Below the pieces are notes generated by a model. It saw nothing but the letters and a program-made list of their open reading frames with translations, searched no databases and was not told where the DNA came from. A DNA stretch of 64,000 nucleotides, from NCBI GenBank assembly GCA_021771815.1, contig JAETOE010000002.1, positions 1 through 64,000 of the forward strand, read 5' to 3'. Origin of the DNA: Roseburia hominis (GTDB lineage: Bacteria; Bacillota; Clostridia; Lachnospirales; Lachnospiraceae). The position numbers and the translations under genes were made by a program. Within the stretch, counting starts at the first letter, position 1. Each line of letters begins with the position of its first letter. Shown one piece after another: positions 30,519 through 40,088 of this stretch.

Positions 30519-31115
30519 CTAAATCATTCCTGAGAATCCCATAAATGCAATGGACATCAGACACGCGGTAATGAGCACGATCGCCGTACCCTGGAACGGC
30601 TTCGGAATATCATTGTACTCGATCTTCTCGCGGATGCCCGCCATAATGACAATCGCGATCAAAAATCCGACCGCAGTTGCGAATCCATTGACAACACTCT
30701 CTAAAATGCCGTACTCCTTGGTCACGTTGGTAAGCGCTACACCAAGAACCGCACAGTTGGTCGTAATCAGCGGAAGATATACGCCAAGACTCTCATACAG
30801 AGGCGGCATATTCTTCTTTAAGAACATTTCAACGAACTGAACCAGGGCTGCAATGACAAGGATGAATACGATCGTCTGCAGATACGTCAGGTCAATGCCC
30901 TTTTTCATCAACGCTTCATTTGCAAGAATGAACTTATAGATCAGCGCCGTCACAAAGGATGAAATCGTGATAACGAACACAACTGCCCCACCCATGCCGG
31001 CAGCGGTCTCTGTCTTCTTGGAAACTCCTAAGAACGGACAGATACCGAGGAACTGACTCAATACAACGTTGTTTACAATCGCGGAACCGATTGCAATTAA
31101 AAGTAATTCTTTCAT
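30519..31115 (-). CDS. rnfA: Rnf complex subunit RnfA
   Basis: A 198-residue integral membrane subunit with about six helices. NNVVLSQFLGICPFLGVSKKTETA is the conserved N-terminus with its iron-binding cysteine; LITTNCAVLGVAL carries the second. RnfA and RnfE coordinate the intramembrane iron-sulfur cluster. Order and spacing (13 bases to rnfB, 14 to rnfE) are standard. Confidence 0.96.
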   Translation of the reverse strand: MKELLLIAIGSAIVNNVVLSQFLGICPFLGVSKKTETAAGMGGAVVFVITISSFVTALIYKFILANEALMKKGIDLTYLQTIVFILVIAALVQFVEMFLKKNMPPLYESLGVYLPLITTNCAVLGVALTNVTKEYGILESVVNGFATAVGFLIAIVIMAGIREKIEYNDIPKPFQGTAIVLITACLMSIAFMGFSGMI

Positions 31116-31129
31116 CTGTACCTATCCTC

Positions 31130-31879
31130 CTATTCTGTCTTTGGCGCGTCGGCTGCGTTCTTCGCCGCTGTTGCCGCACCCTCTTTGGAAAGGCTGCGTC
31201 CGGTACACATCGCAGACTGACCGCAGCTTGCGCAGTCACCGCTTAAGCATCCGGAAGGAGCCGCGAGCGGCTTGCCCTTCGCTTCCATCTTCGCACGCAC
31301 AATATTCATGATAGCGACCAGACATGCCAGAACCAGGAATGCACCCGGAGCCATAACGAAAATGGTAATCGGCGTAAACCACTCCAGAGAAAGGAGCTGG
31401 AAACCGAAAATCTGTCCTGCGCCTAAGAGTTCACGGATCAGACCGATACAGGTCAGACCGAAAGTGAATCCAAGTCCCATACCGATACCGTCGAAGATAG
31501 ACGGAACGACCGGATTCTTGGAAGCGTAGCTCTCGGCACGTCCTAAGATGATACAGTTTACAACGATAAGCGGAATGTACACGCCCAGAGACTCAGAGAG
31601 ACTCGGGGTATACGCATTCATGATGAACTGCACCATCGTAACCAGCGACGCAACGATAACGATAAACGCCGGCATACGCACGCCGTTCGGAATCACTTTA
31701 CGGAATGCGGAAATCAGCAGATTGGAACATACAAGTACCACAGTAGTAGAAAGTCCCATACCCAGTCCGTTGATGGCGGAAGATGTAACCGCAAGCGTCG
31801 GACACATACCGAGCATCAACACGAAGGTCGGGTTCTCTTTGATCAAACCGTTATACAAACGCTCTACATTTTTATTCAT
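31130..31879 (-). CDS. rnfE: Rnf complex subunit RnfE
   Basis: A 249-residue subunit homologous to RnfA. FVLMLGMCPTLAVTSSAINGLGMG and LIVVNCIILGRAESYA hold the conserved cysteines, with about six helices. The C-terminal 40 residues form a cytoplasmic extension with the pattern CLSGDCASCGQSAMC, an extra Cys-rich tail not needed for the core fold. Its start overlaps the rnfG stop (ATAATG). Confidence 0.95.
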   Translation of the reverse strand: MNKNVERLYNGLIKENPTFVLMLGMCPTLAVTSSAINGLGMGLSTTVVLVCSNLLISAFRKVIPNGVRMPAFIVIVASLVTMVQFIMNAYTPSLSESLGVYIPLIVVNCIILGRAESYASKNPVVPSIFDGIGMGLGFTFGLTCIGLIRELLGAGQIFGFQLLSLEWFTPITIFVMAPGAFLVLACLVAIMNIVRAKMEAKGKPLAAPSGCLSGDCASCGQSAMCTGRSLSKEGAATAAKNAADAPKTE

Positions 31880-32490
31880 TATTCTGCACCTCCTGCCAAT
31901 ACATTCTGGAAGTAAACGATGCAGGCATTCACACCGTTTGCCATTGCCCTGGATGTGATGGTGGAACCGGAGATCGACTCAATCTCGTTGTCCGCCGTCG
32001 GAGCAGCCTTCACAACAGTAAAGGAATCCACATTCTTGCCCTCGAACTGGCTGTAGAATGCTTCCTCCTGCGCCTTCATACCAAGTCCCGGCGTCTCAGC
32101 TATCGAGGTGATGGAATATCCGTTCACCGTACCGTCACTGCGGATTCCCACAGAAAACGTAATCGTGGACTGGCTGGCGTCCTTCGCCGTCACGGTAATC
32201 ACATAGCCGAGCACATTGCCGCCGGCATCCTTTGCCACCTGTGCATCCTCAATCTCATCCGCATAACCCTGCTCTGTGACGAGCGCATTGGCCGCGTCCG
32301 CATCAAAGCCCTCATAAGCCTCGAATGAAGCCGCATCTTCAAACACCTGCTTATAAGCAGCCTGTGTCTTCTCATAATTTACTTTCTCGATCGGCTCCTT
32401 GGTAATACCATATACCACACCGAGCAAAAGTCCTAATACCACGGTAAAAGCAAATAAAATCAAAGCGTCATGTACGATTCTCTTATTCAT
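31879..32490 (-). CDS. rnfG: Rnf complex subunit RnfG
   Basis: A 203-residue protein with one N-terminal helix (about residues 8-29) and an FMN-binding domain. SISGSTITSRAM near residue 170 matches the S(T)GxTxT flavinylation motif, with the threonine as covalent FMN site made by ApbE. PGLGMKAQEEAFYSQFEG is also conserved. It passes electrons across the membrane. Confidence 0.95.
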   Translation of the reverse strand: MNKRIVHDALILFAFTVVLGLLLGVVYGITKEPIEKVNYEKTQAAYKQVFEDAASFEAYEGFDADAANALVTEQGYADEIEDAQVAKDAGGNVLGYVITVTAKDASQSTITFSVGIRSDGTVNGYSITSIAETPGLGMKAQEEAFYSQFEGKNVDSFTVVKAAPTADNEIESISGSTITSRAMANGVNACIVYFQNVLAGGAE

Positions 32491-32491
32491 C

Positions 32492-33457
32492 CTATTTGCC
32501 CCCTTCCTTTGCCTTTGCTTCCTTCACCTGACCGAACGCTCTCGGAATCGTGAACTTCTCGATCATCGGTACAAGCAGGTTGCTTAAGATAATTGCGAAG
32601 GAAACACCCTCTGCATTCGCGCCGAAAGTACGGAACAATCCCGTAAGGATACCGCAGCAGATACCGAATACGATCTGCCCTCTCGGAGTAATCGGCGAAG
32701 TCACATAATCGGTCGCCATGAAAAATGCACCGAGCATCAATCCACCGCCGCAGAGCTGTGCGGTAATGTAATTTGCATCCAGTCCATGTCCGCTAAAAAG
32801 CACCATGAACAGAGCGAAGGTGATGATGTAGGACGCCGGAATCCGAAGATCGATCACACCCATCAGAATCAGAAAAATCGCACCGATCAAAATTGCGATC
32901 GCAGATGTCTCACCGATAGTTCCTGCCGTGCGTCCGATCAGCATATCCATCGTATTGACTACCTCTCCGTTGCGCATCGCTGCAAGCGGAGTTACACTTG
33001 AATACACCTCGACACCGCCCTTTGTCACGCCGAATTTCGTCATATCCGCGGCGAATGCAATCAGAAGGAAACATCTTGCACCGAGCGCCGGGTTCATAAA
33101 ATTCTGTCCCAGACCGCCGAAAAGACATTTCACAACGATAATTGCGAACACGCCGCCGATGACCGCCTCCCACCACGGAAGGTTCACCGGAAGATTCAAC
33201 GCCAAAAGAAGACCTGTGACAACAGCGCTTAAGTCTGTGACGGTATCCTTTTTATGTACGATCTTATTGAAGATCCACTCGGAAGCCACACAGCTTGCGA
33301 TGGTCACCAAAATCAAAATCAATGCTTTGATTCCAAAGTTGTAAATACCGAACAAGCTCGTCGGCAGCAATGCGATAATCACATACAGCATGATGCGGCT
33401 TGTGGTGTCCTTGGAACGAACGTGTGGTGATGATGAAACATGATATAAATCACTCAC
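32492..33457 (-). CDS. rnfD: Rnf complex subunit RnfD
   Basis: A 321-residue polytopic subunit related to NqrB. VYSSVTPLAAM holds the threonine expected to carry covalent FMN. Glycine-rich NFMNPALGARCFLLIAFA and ATDYVTSPITPRGQIVFGICCGILTG are conserved. The start is GTG at 33457 with GAGGTGGATTATC before it. It carries ion-translocating helices. Confidence 0.95.
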   Translation of the reverse strand: MSDLYHVSSSPHVRSKDTTSRIMLYVIIALLPTSLFGIYNFGIKALILILVTIASCVASEWIFNKIVHKKDTVTDLSAVVTGLLLALNLPVNLPWWEAVIGGVFAIIVVKCLFGGLGQNFMNPALGARCFLLIAFAADMTKFGVTKGGVEVYSSVTPLAAMRNGEVVNTMDMLIGRTAGTIGETSAIAILIGAIFLILMGVIDLRIPASYIITFALFMVLFSGHGLDANYITAQLCGGGLMLGAFFMATDYVTSPITPRGQIVFGICCGILTGLFRTFGANAEGVSFAIILSNLLVPMIEKFTIPRAFGQVKEAKAKEGGK

Positions 33458-33489
33458 GATAATCCACCTCTCTCTTTTTGTTTTTTGAA

Positions 33490-34809
33490 TTATTTCTTAC
33501 GCTTTGCAGCAAGTACCTGTTTCTTCATAGTCTTGATAGACTGTGCCAGCTGCCGTCTCGCAGGACAGACAAAGCTGCAGCTTCCGCACTCTACACACTC
33601 AAGACCGTTCCACTTCTCAAATTCCGCGGTAAGACCGTTGTTGCCGAACTTCGCTAGTCTTGACGGAATGAGCTGCTCCGGGCATGCCTCAACGCAGCGT
33701 CCGCAGTTGATGCATGCAGACGGCTCCATCTGCGATACCTCATCCTTTGTCAGACATAACAGGGAGGAGGAGGTCTTCGTCGTAGGAATATCCAGTCCAA
33801 ACATTGCAAAACCCATCATCGGTCCGCCGGAAATAATCTTCTCCGGCTGCGTCTTAAAACCGCCCGCCGCGTCGACCAGTTCCGCGTAATTCGTACCGAT
33901 ACTATATAAAAAGTTCCCTGGGTTAGCAATCGCATCACCCGTGATGGTAGATATACGGTTCGTCACAGGTCTGCCAAGCTTTACCGCGTTGTATACCGCA
34001 ATGATCGTCTCTACATTGTCCACGATGCAGCCAGCATCCGCCGGAAGCATCTTGGAGTTGATCGCCCGTCCTGTCACCGCATAAATAAGCTGGCGCTCAC
34101 CGCCCTGCGGATACTTCGTCTGCAGCGCGCAGACCTCGATGCGCGGCTCATCCTTGACAAGCTCTGTAAGCTTTTCGATGCAGTCCGGCTTATTGTCCTC
34201 GATTCCAAGAACTCCCTTCGCATGATCGAAAAGCTGAAGGATGATCTTCATACCGCCGATCAGTTCCTCTGGATTTTCCAGCATTCTGCGGTAATCCGCC
34301 GTAAGATACGGCTCACACTCCGCGCAATTTGCAATGACATACTCAATCTTTTCCGGTTCCTTAGGAGACAGCTTCACATGCGTCGGGAAGCCTGCGCCGC
34401 CCATACCTACAACGCCCGCTTCTTTGACTTTGTTTACAATCTCCTCTTTGGAAAGTGCAGTTACATCATCACATGGCGTATACTCCACTTCCTCGAACGC
34501 CCCGTCATTCTCGATGACGATGGAATTCACCATATCACCCACTGCTCCCCGGCGCGGCTCGATTGCCTTTACCGTACCGGAAGCTGATGCGTAAATCGGT
34601 GATGATACAAAACCGCCCGCTTCAGCGATCTTCTGCCCCTTCAACACCTTATCGCCTACCGCTACAACCGGACTGGCTGGCGCACCGATATGCTGTGACA
34701 GCGGATATACCAGATCACCCTTGGGTAAAACTTCAACGATTGGCTGATCTTTCGCTAATTCCTTCCCTTCATAAGGATGGACGCCGCCTTTAAATGTTTT
34801 TGAACCCAT
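33490..34809 (-). CDS. rnfC: Rnf complex subunit RnfC
   Basis: A 439-residue cytoplasmic subunit, NADH-binding. FKGGVHPYEGKELAKDQPI, the glycine-rich VGMGGAGFPTHVKLSP, and two 4Fe-4S motifs CINCGRCVEACP and CVECGSCSFVCP are present. It takes the NAD(H) end of the ferredoxin:NAD+ oxidoreductase. First gene of the operon; the upstream 34816-35230 stretch holds its promoter, probably the extended -10 at about 34880-34885 (TGATATAAT on the minus strand). Confidence 0.95.
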   Translation of the reverse strand: MGSKTFKGGVHPYEGKELAKDQPIVEVLPKGDLVYPLSQHIGAPASPVVAVGDKVLKGQKIAEAGGFVSSPIYASASGTVKAIEPRRGAVGDMVNSIVIENDGAFEEVEYTPCDDVTALSKEEIVNKVKEAGVVGMGGAGFPTHVKLSPKEPEKIEYVIANCAECEPYLTADYRRMLENPEELIGGMKIILQLFDHAKGVLGIEDNKPDCIEKLTELVKDEPRIEVCALQTKYPQGGERQLIYAVTGRAINSKMLPADAGCIVDNVETIIAVYNAVKLGRPVTNRISTITGDAIANPGNFLYSIGTNYAELVDAAGGFKTQPEKIISGGPMMGFAMFGLDIPTTKTSSSLLCLTKDEVSQMEPSACINCGRCVEACPEQLIPSRLAKFGNNGLTAEFEKWNGLECVECGSCSFVCPARRQLAQSIKTMKKQVLAAKRKK

Positions 34810-34815
34810 TTTTCG

Positions 34816-35230
34816 TGCCCCACTTTCTCTTATTTGTATTATATTCCATGTCGAAAGTCATAGAATACCTATCTTGTAAATTATATCACAACAATAGACA
34901 AATTGTTCGAATTTTTTGTATTTTTTTGCATACTTCCCCATAAAAATTCCCCCACTCTCAATTTCGTTTATATGGTATAATGTCGTCAGACATTATACGC
35001 GCCGCTGTGCGCATCGGTCGCCCACGGCGAATGCCATGGACGCTGTGCGTCTATGGTATAATGTACGCGCAGGCAATGAGCAGTGCCAGTCCATGAAGGA
35101 ACAAATTTTCGTGCTTGCACGGAAAAATTTGTTCCTTTATGGACTGATAGGGCGAAGCCCGTGAACGAGGGAGCTCAGCTCCCGAGTTCGCACTGCATAC
35201 CAAATAAACACACCACAAGGAGACAGCACA
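34816..35230. other. Intergenic region between rnfC and the YprB-like gene
   Basis: About 400 bases without a gene. It holds two TATGGTATAATGT copies (34971 and 35053; extended -10-like on the plus strand), a 26-base inverted repeat at 35089-35144, a GGGAG/CTCCC pair near 35170-35185, and the minus-strand TGATATAAT candidate promoter for rnf. Confidence 0.7.
35089..35144. repeat. Long inverted repeat
   Basis: GTCCATGAAGGAACAAATTT and its complement (one or two mismatches) flank a short CGTGC...GCACG loop. No T run follows. Confidence 0.8.
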
Positions 35231-36337
35231 ATGATCACATGGCATGAGGAAATCATCTTCGACTTTTCCGACCCGGTCGCGAACCGCGTATTTGATGAAA
35301 ATTCCATTTTTTTCGACATCGAGACGACCGGCTTTTCTCCGGCACGCACTCAGCTCTATCTGATTGGCTGCGCCACCAGAAAAGGCGATATGCTCTTTCT
35401 GGATCAGTTTTTTGCCGAAGACGCTGCCGACGAGCCTGCACTCCTTACCGCCTTCTCCAAGCTGCTTTCAGACTTTGCCATCATTCTCTCCTTCAACGGG
35501 ATCGGGTTCGATATCCCGTATCTTAAAGCCAAATATGCCGCACATCAGATAGATGATCCGTTCGGTTCACACGATTTTCTCGATCTGTACAAGGAGACGG
35601 CACGCTTTAAATTTCTCTTCGGGCTTCCCAGTCTGAAGCAGAAATCCGTCGAGCTTTTTCTTGGAATCGACCGCGTGGACGCCTATTCGGGCGGCGAGCT
35701 GATCGAAGTCTACAAGGAATACAGGAAATCTCCCTCCAAGGATACTTTAGCGCTTTTGCGCGGTCACAATTATGAGGACGTGCTCTATATGCCAAAACTG
35801 CTTTCGATACTCTCCTACCGTGAATTGTGGGAGGGCGCATTTACGCTTTGTTCCATTGAAGCCAGCGAATACACCTCCATGGACGGTGTTTCGGGCAACA
35901 AGGAGCTGTTCTTTGCCCTCACGCTCTCCTATCCGGTGCCAAAACCCGTCTCCGTCTCCTACGACGACTGCTATCTGTCCATGAACGGCAGCACGGCGCG
36001 CCTTCGAATACGACTCTTCGAGGGAGAACTGCGTTTCTTCTATGAGAATCCCAAAAATTATTACTATCTTCCCGGAGAAGATCTTGCCATCCACAAGGAT
36101 ATCGCTTCCGGCGTTGACAAGGCGAACCGCATACAGGCGACCGCAGCCAACTGCTACAACCGGAAATATGCCATTTTCCTTCCCCAATACGAGGAATTGT
36201 TCACGCCCGCCTTCCGTGAACAGACACGCTCCAAAAAGTGTTATTTTGAATTGTCCGAAACATTCATCGGTTCTGCGGACATGCAGCGGCAATATGTCCG
36301 CCATATTCTGGCAGCGCTGCAATCAAATCGAAAATAA
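35231..36337 (+). CDS. Ribonuclease H-like exonuclease, YprB family
   Basis: A 368-residue protein. IFFDIETTGFSPARTQLYLIGCA (about residues 25-47) is a DEDD-type exonuclease motif, and LSFNGIGFDIPYLKAKY the second. GHNYEDVLYMPKLLSIL fits the third part of YprB-like proteins. It probably trims nucleic acids; the natural substrate is not known. The C-terminal 150 residues are a beta-rich extension. Ribosome site AAGGAGACAGCACA decides the start. It is the first of a plus-strand gene followed by the dispersed repeat. Confidence 0.85.
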   Translation: MITWHEEIIFDFSDPVANRVFDENSIFFDIETTGFSPARTQLYLIGCATRKGDMLFLDQFFAEDAADEPALLTAFSKLLSDFAIILSFNGIGFDIPYLKAKYAAHQIDDPFGSHDFLDLYKETARFKFLFGLPSLKQKSVELFLGIDRVDAYSGGELIEVYKEYRKSPSKDTLALLRGHNYEDVLYMPKLLSILSYRELWEGAFTLCSIEASEYTSMDGVSGNKELFFALTLSYPVPKPVSVSYDDCYLSMNGSTARLRIRLFEGELRFFYENPKNYYYLPGEDLAIHKDIASGVDKANRIQATAANCYNRKYAIFLPQYEELFTPAFREQTRSKKCYFELSETFIGSADMQRQYVRHILAALQSNRK

Positions 36338-36364
36338 GCAATCGGACGCAATTTCCTATTGCAT
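36338..36364. repeat. Dispersed inverted repeat, copy 2
   Basis: GCAATCGGACGCAATTTCC pairs with TATTGC; it starts at the base after the YprB-like stop and lacks the leading GCGCATCTGTGC part of the other copies. Confidence 0.75.
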
Positions 36365-36365
36365 A

Positions 36366-36414
36366 AAAAGTGCCGCATCAAGAAATACATTTTATGTATT
36401 CTTAATGCGGCAGC
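36366..36414 (-). terminator. Terminator after cheR
   Basis: A 20-base stem (TGCCGCATTAAGAATACATA with complement) followed by TTTTT on the minus strand. Confidence 0.85.
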
Positions 36415-36456
36415 CCTTTCATTTTCATACAGACACCAACTGTTTATGTATCTGCT

Positions 36457-37242
36457 TTACTTTGCCTTCTCAAAGAAAAACGACTTGCTTCGTTCAAATC
36501 CGATCTCACGATAATTCATAATCTGCTCCGTGCTTCCGATAAAAAGCTGTCCACCCGGCACCAAAGACTGATAGAACTTCTTGTAGATCTCATCCTTCGC
36601 TTCCTCGGTAAAATAGATCACGACATTCCTGCACACGATCAGATGACAACCCGTCGGATAGCTGTCTTTCAACAAATCATGCTCCTTGAACTCCACACGC
36701 TTTTTTATCTCGTCCGAAATCTGGTAGGAACTCCCGACCTTACTGAAATACTTACTCTTCAAGTCATCCGGCACACCCGCGATACTCTTCTCGTTGTAAA
36801 GTCCCATGCGCGCCGTATCAATGACCTGCTTATCGATATCCGTTGCAATAATCTTGATATTGGTGAGCGGTAAGTGTCTCGACAATGCCATGACAAGTGA
36901 ATATGGTTCGTCACCTGTCGAGCACGCCGCGCTCCAGATCTTAAGATTCTTGCCGAACTTCTGAATCAGATTCGGGAACACCTGGCTCTCCAACAGCTTC
37001 CATTGTTCGGGATTCCGATAGAACTCCGACACATTGATTGTAAGAAAATTGATGAACTGATCGAACTTCTCCCTGTCCTTGCGAATCAACTCTACATATT
37101 CATTATAGGTCTTAATATTGTTCTTGGTGATCAGCGTATTGATCCTGCGCCGCATCTGCTTTTCTTTGTAGGAATTAAGGTCAATCTTCGCAAGCGCTAA
37201 AATATCTTTTTTGAATTTCTCATAATTATCATTCTCAAGCAT
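36457..37242 (-). CDS. cheR: CheR-type protein-glutamate methyltransferase
   Basis: A 261-residue protein. The N-terminal helical domain contains MRRRINTLITKNNIKTYNEYV, and the SAM-binding domain has NVSEFYRNPEQW, IWSAACSTGDEPYSL (motif I) and IIATDIDKQVIDTA. LIVCRNVVIYF is conserved in CheR. It methylates glutamates of chemoreceptors to adapt signalling. It stands alone here, with a private terminator, which is common in Clostridia. Confidence 0.95.
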   Translation of the reverse strand: MLENDNYEKFKKDILALAKIDLNSYKEKQMRRRINTLITKNNIKTYNEYVELIRKDREKFDQFINFLTINVSEFYRNPEQWKLLESQVFPNLIQKFGKNLKIWSAACSTGDEPYSLVMALSRHLPLTNIKIIATDIDKQVIDTARMGLYNEKSIAGVPDDLKSKYFSKVGSSYQISDEIKKRVEFKEHDLLKDSYPTGCHLIVCRNVVIYFTEEAKDEIYKKFYQSLVPGGQLFIGSTEQIMNYREIGFERSKSFFFEKAK

Positions 37243-37388
37243 ATCTCTTCTCCCGGTTCTCTTCCTTTCCTATTTCTCCATAAAAAAGTAAATCTCAGTG
37301 CTCTCAAACAATGTCTCTTATAGTGTAGAAATAGGCTTCCACATATGTGCAAGCCTATTTATCTTCTTTACAACTTCCTTTGGAACGA

Positions 37389-38501
37389 TTATTCCTCGTT
37401 TGCAACTGCCTCGATGTCGACATCAGCAACGTCTGCATCCGTCTCTTCCGGATCAAGCAGCGCTTTCATGGACAAGCTGATTTTCTTCTCGTCCTCGTTA
37501 AAATCAACGATCTTCGCCGTAATCTCCTGACCTACCTTCAATACGTCAGACGGCTTCTCAACATGCTCCTTGGAAATCTGCGATACATGCAGCAACGCAT
37601 CCACACCCGGCGCCAACTCAACAAACGCGCCGAAATCTGTCATTCTTGCCACCTTGCCGTCCACAACGTTGCCTACTGCGAACTTCTCAGCCGCACCGTT
37701 CCACGGATTCTCTGCCGGGAACTTCATACTGAGTGCGATCTTATTCTCATTGATGTCCTTGATGAACACTCTTACACTGTCGCCTACGGAAAATACCTTC
37801 TTCGGGCTCTCTACTCTGCCCCAGGACATTTCGGAAATATGAAGCAGACCGTCAGCGCCGCCAAGATCGATAAATGCGCCGAAATCTGTTACATTCTTAA
37901 CGGTTCCTTCCAAAACATCGCCGATCTTGATTCTGGCGAACAGTTCTTTCTGCTGCTCCATCTTCTTAGCAACCAGAAGCTGCTTTCTGTCGCCGATGAT
38001 CCTTCTGCGCTTCGGATTGAACTCGCTGATTACGAACTCAATCTCCTGATCCTTGTACTTAGAAAGATCCTTCTCATAGGAATCAGATACAAGGCTTGCC
38101 GGAATGAACACTCTCGTCTCATCCACATTGACGCATAATCCACCGTCTAATACCTGTGCGACCTTTGCAGTCAGCACTTCCCTGTTCTCAAATGCTTCCT
38201 CTAATCTCTTGCTTCCCTTCTCGGCTGCAAGACGCTTGTACGTCAGGAGTACCTGACCTTCGCCGTCGTTTACCTTTAAAACCTTTGCTTCCATGGTGTC
38301 GCCGACAGATACCATAGTGGTCAGATCTACGTTCGCTTCGTTCGTGTATTCGCTGCGTGTAATGATTCCGTCGGACTTGTAGCCGATATTCAAAACGATC
38401 TCATCAGGTTTCACATCGATAACGGTACCCTCAACTACCTCTCCATTTCTTATTGTTTTAAATGATTCTTCCAGCATTTGTTCAAAGCTCATTTCTGACA
38501 T
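37389..38501 (-). CDS. rpsA: 30S ribosomal protein S1 (four S1 domains)
   Basis: A 370-residue protein with four S1 RNA-binding repeats, e.g. [54 protein letters not shown] and [31 protein letters not shown]. The start at 38501 is preceded by GAGGAGG nine bases upstream; the longer frame enters ispH. It overlaps the end of ispH by 20 bases, and in some Clostridia the two are fused, so coupled expression is expected. Confidence 0.93.
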   Translation of the reverse strand: MSEMSFEQMLEESFKTIRNGEVVEGTVIDVKPDEIVLNIGYKSDGIITRSEYTNEANVDLTTMVSVGDTMEAKVLKVNDGEGQVLLTYKRLAAEKGSKRLEEAFENREVLTAKVAQVLDGGLCVNVDETRVFIPASLVSDSYEKDLSKYKDQEIEFVISEFNPKRRRIIGDRKQLLVAKKMEQQKELFARIKIGDVLEGTVKNVTDFGAFIDLGGADGLLHISEMSWGRVESPKKVFSVGDSVRVFIKDINENKIALSMKFPAENPWNGAAEKFAVGNVVDGKVARMTDFGAFVELAPGVDALLHVSQISKEHVEKPSDVLKVGQEITAKIVDFNEDEKKISLSMKALLDPEETDADVADVDIEAVANEE

Positions 38502-39333
38502 TCTTTTGAACCTCCTCAATAATATTGTTTGGGGTAGAAGCCCCTGCGGTAATACCTACGTTATCGACGGACCCCAGCTTTGCGAGATCCAAATCCTTTA
38601 CAGTTTGTATATAGTAAGTATTGTTGCATTCGTTTTTACATATTTCAAATAACTTCTGCGTGTTGGAACTATTCCTGTCACCGATGACGATCATGGCGTC
38701 CACCTGCTTCGCAACCGCCAAGGCTTCCGTCTGTCGCTCCTCCGTAGCATTGCAGATTGTATTTAAAACAATTATATCATAACCTTTTTCTTTTATAATT
38801 TCAACTAATTCTTGAAATTTCTTGTAATTAAAAGTCGTTTGTGATACAATACATACCTTTTTCCCGCGGTCAGCGGTAAATGCGAGCGCGTCCTCCCTGC
38901 TTGCGATCACCTGCGTGCGCGCCGCATCCGACCAGCTCCTGATGCCCTTTACCTCGGGATGATCCTCGTTTCCGACGATGACGATCTGACATCCCTCCCC
39001 GCTGTAGCGCTCCACCAACCGATGTATTTTCAGCACAAAGGGACAGGTTGCGTCAATAATGGAAAAACCGCGCCGCTTAATTTCCTCGCACACACCCTTC
39101 TCCACACCGTGGGCGCGTATGACGACCGTTCCGGGCGGCTTTTGTTCCAGTTCTTCGATGTCGTTTATCACCGTAACTCCCCGCTCCTTAAGATCACGCA
39201 CGACCTCCTCGTTGTGAATGATAGGACCAAACGTATAAATCGGCTGATCGGCGCCCAACTGCTCATACACCGTGTCCACCGCCCGTTTTACTCCAAAGCA
39301 GAACCCTGCGTTCTTTGCTAAAATCACATTCAT
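38482..39333 (-). CDS. ispH: 4-hydroxy-3-methylbut-2-enyl diphosphate reductase IspH
   Basis: A 283-residue 4Fe-4S enzyme of the MEP isoprenoid pathway. The three cluster cysteines lie in NAGFCFGVKRAV, DATCPFVLKIH and NTICNATEERQ, with the catalytic-region GTVVIRAHGV and SNTQKL. The start at 39333 (MNVILAKNAGF) is chosen from the ortholog-like N-terminus. It sits between cmk and rpsA, the classic Clostridia order. Confidence 0.95.
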   Translation of the reverse strand: MNVILAKNAGFCFGVKRAVDTVYEQLGADQPIYTFGPIIHNEEVVRDLKERGVTVINDIEELEQKPPGTVVIRAHGVEKGVCEEIKRRGFSIIDATCPFVLKIHRLVERYSGEGCQIVIVGNEDHPEVKGIRSWSDAARTQVIASREDALAFTADRGKKVCIVSQTTFNYKKFQELVEIIKEKGYDIIVLNTICNATEERQTEALAVAKQVDAMIVIGDRNSSNTQKLFEICKNECNNTYYIQTVKDLDLAKLGSVDNVGITAGASTPNNIIEEVQKNVRNEL

Positions 39334-39350
39334 AGCTTCACATCTTCCCC

Positions 39351-40043
39351 TTATTTCTGCTTTCTGCAAACATCCGATTCCGTCTTACTCCGATATACTT
39401 CCGTAATCGCCGCGACGACCTCGTCGATATCCATATCCGAGCTGTCCACCAACACCGCGTCATCCGCCTGCTTTAACGGAGACATCTCACGGTGCATATC
39501 GCGGTAATCCCTGTCAATGATATCCCGCTCGATCTCTGCCAGATCGCAGGACACTCCCTTTGCCGAAAGCTCGTCGAATCTGCGCTTTGCTCTTGTGGCA
39601 GAGCTTGCGGTCAGATAAATCTTAACCTGCGCATCCGGCAGCACGCAGGTTCCGATATCCCTGCCGTCCATAATCACATCCGAACGGGCGGCAAGTTGTC
39701 TTTGCAGTTCCACCAGTTTCTCCCGCACGACGGGGTAAACGCTTGTGGCGGACGCCATGTTGCCGACTTCCTCCGTGCGGATTGCGCCGTTGACATTTCT
39801 GCCGTTTAAGATCACCTGCTGTTCGCCGTCCTCGTAAGCGATCGTCACATCCACATTGGGACACGCCGCCGCGATCGCCGCCTCATCCTCCGCCGCGATG
39901 CCGTTCTGTAAAAAATAATACGCCATCGCGCGGTACATCGCCCCGGTGTCCACGTAGATAAACCCGAGATTCTTTGCAAGACGCTTCGCGATCGTGCTTT
40001 TTCCCGCGCCAGCAGGCCCGTCTACCGCTATATTCATACTCAT
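39351..40043 (-). CDS. cmk: Cytidylate kinase
   Basis: A 230-residue NMP kinase. IAVDGPAGAGKSTIAKRLA is the P-loop, and YVDTGAMYRA, DGRDIGTCVLPDAQVKIYLTAS and MHREMSPLKQADDAVLVDSS are diagnostic. It phosphorylates CMP and dCMP. The start at 40043 follows GGAGAGTAATAAT; the longer version starts upstream of that site. Confidence 0.95.
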   Translation of the reverse strand: MSMNIAVDGPAGAGKSTIAKRLAKNLGFIYVDTGAMYRAMAYYFLQNGIAAEDEAAIAAACPNVDVTIAYEDGEQQVILNGRNVNGAIRTEEVGNMASATSVYPVVREKLVELQRQLAARSDVIMDGRDIGTCVLPDAQVKIYLTASSATRAKRRFDELSAKGVSCDLAEIERDIIDRDYRDMHREMSPLKQADDAVLVDSSDMDIDEVVAAITEVYRSKTESDVCRKQK

Positions 40044-40088
40044 ATTATTACTCTCCTTTTTTTTCATTTCATGTATTTTTTCCTTAAC

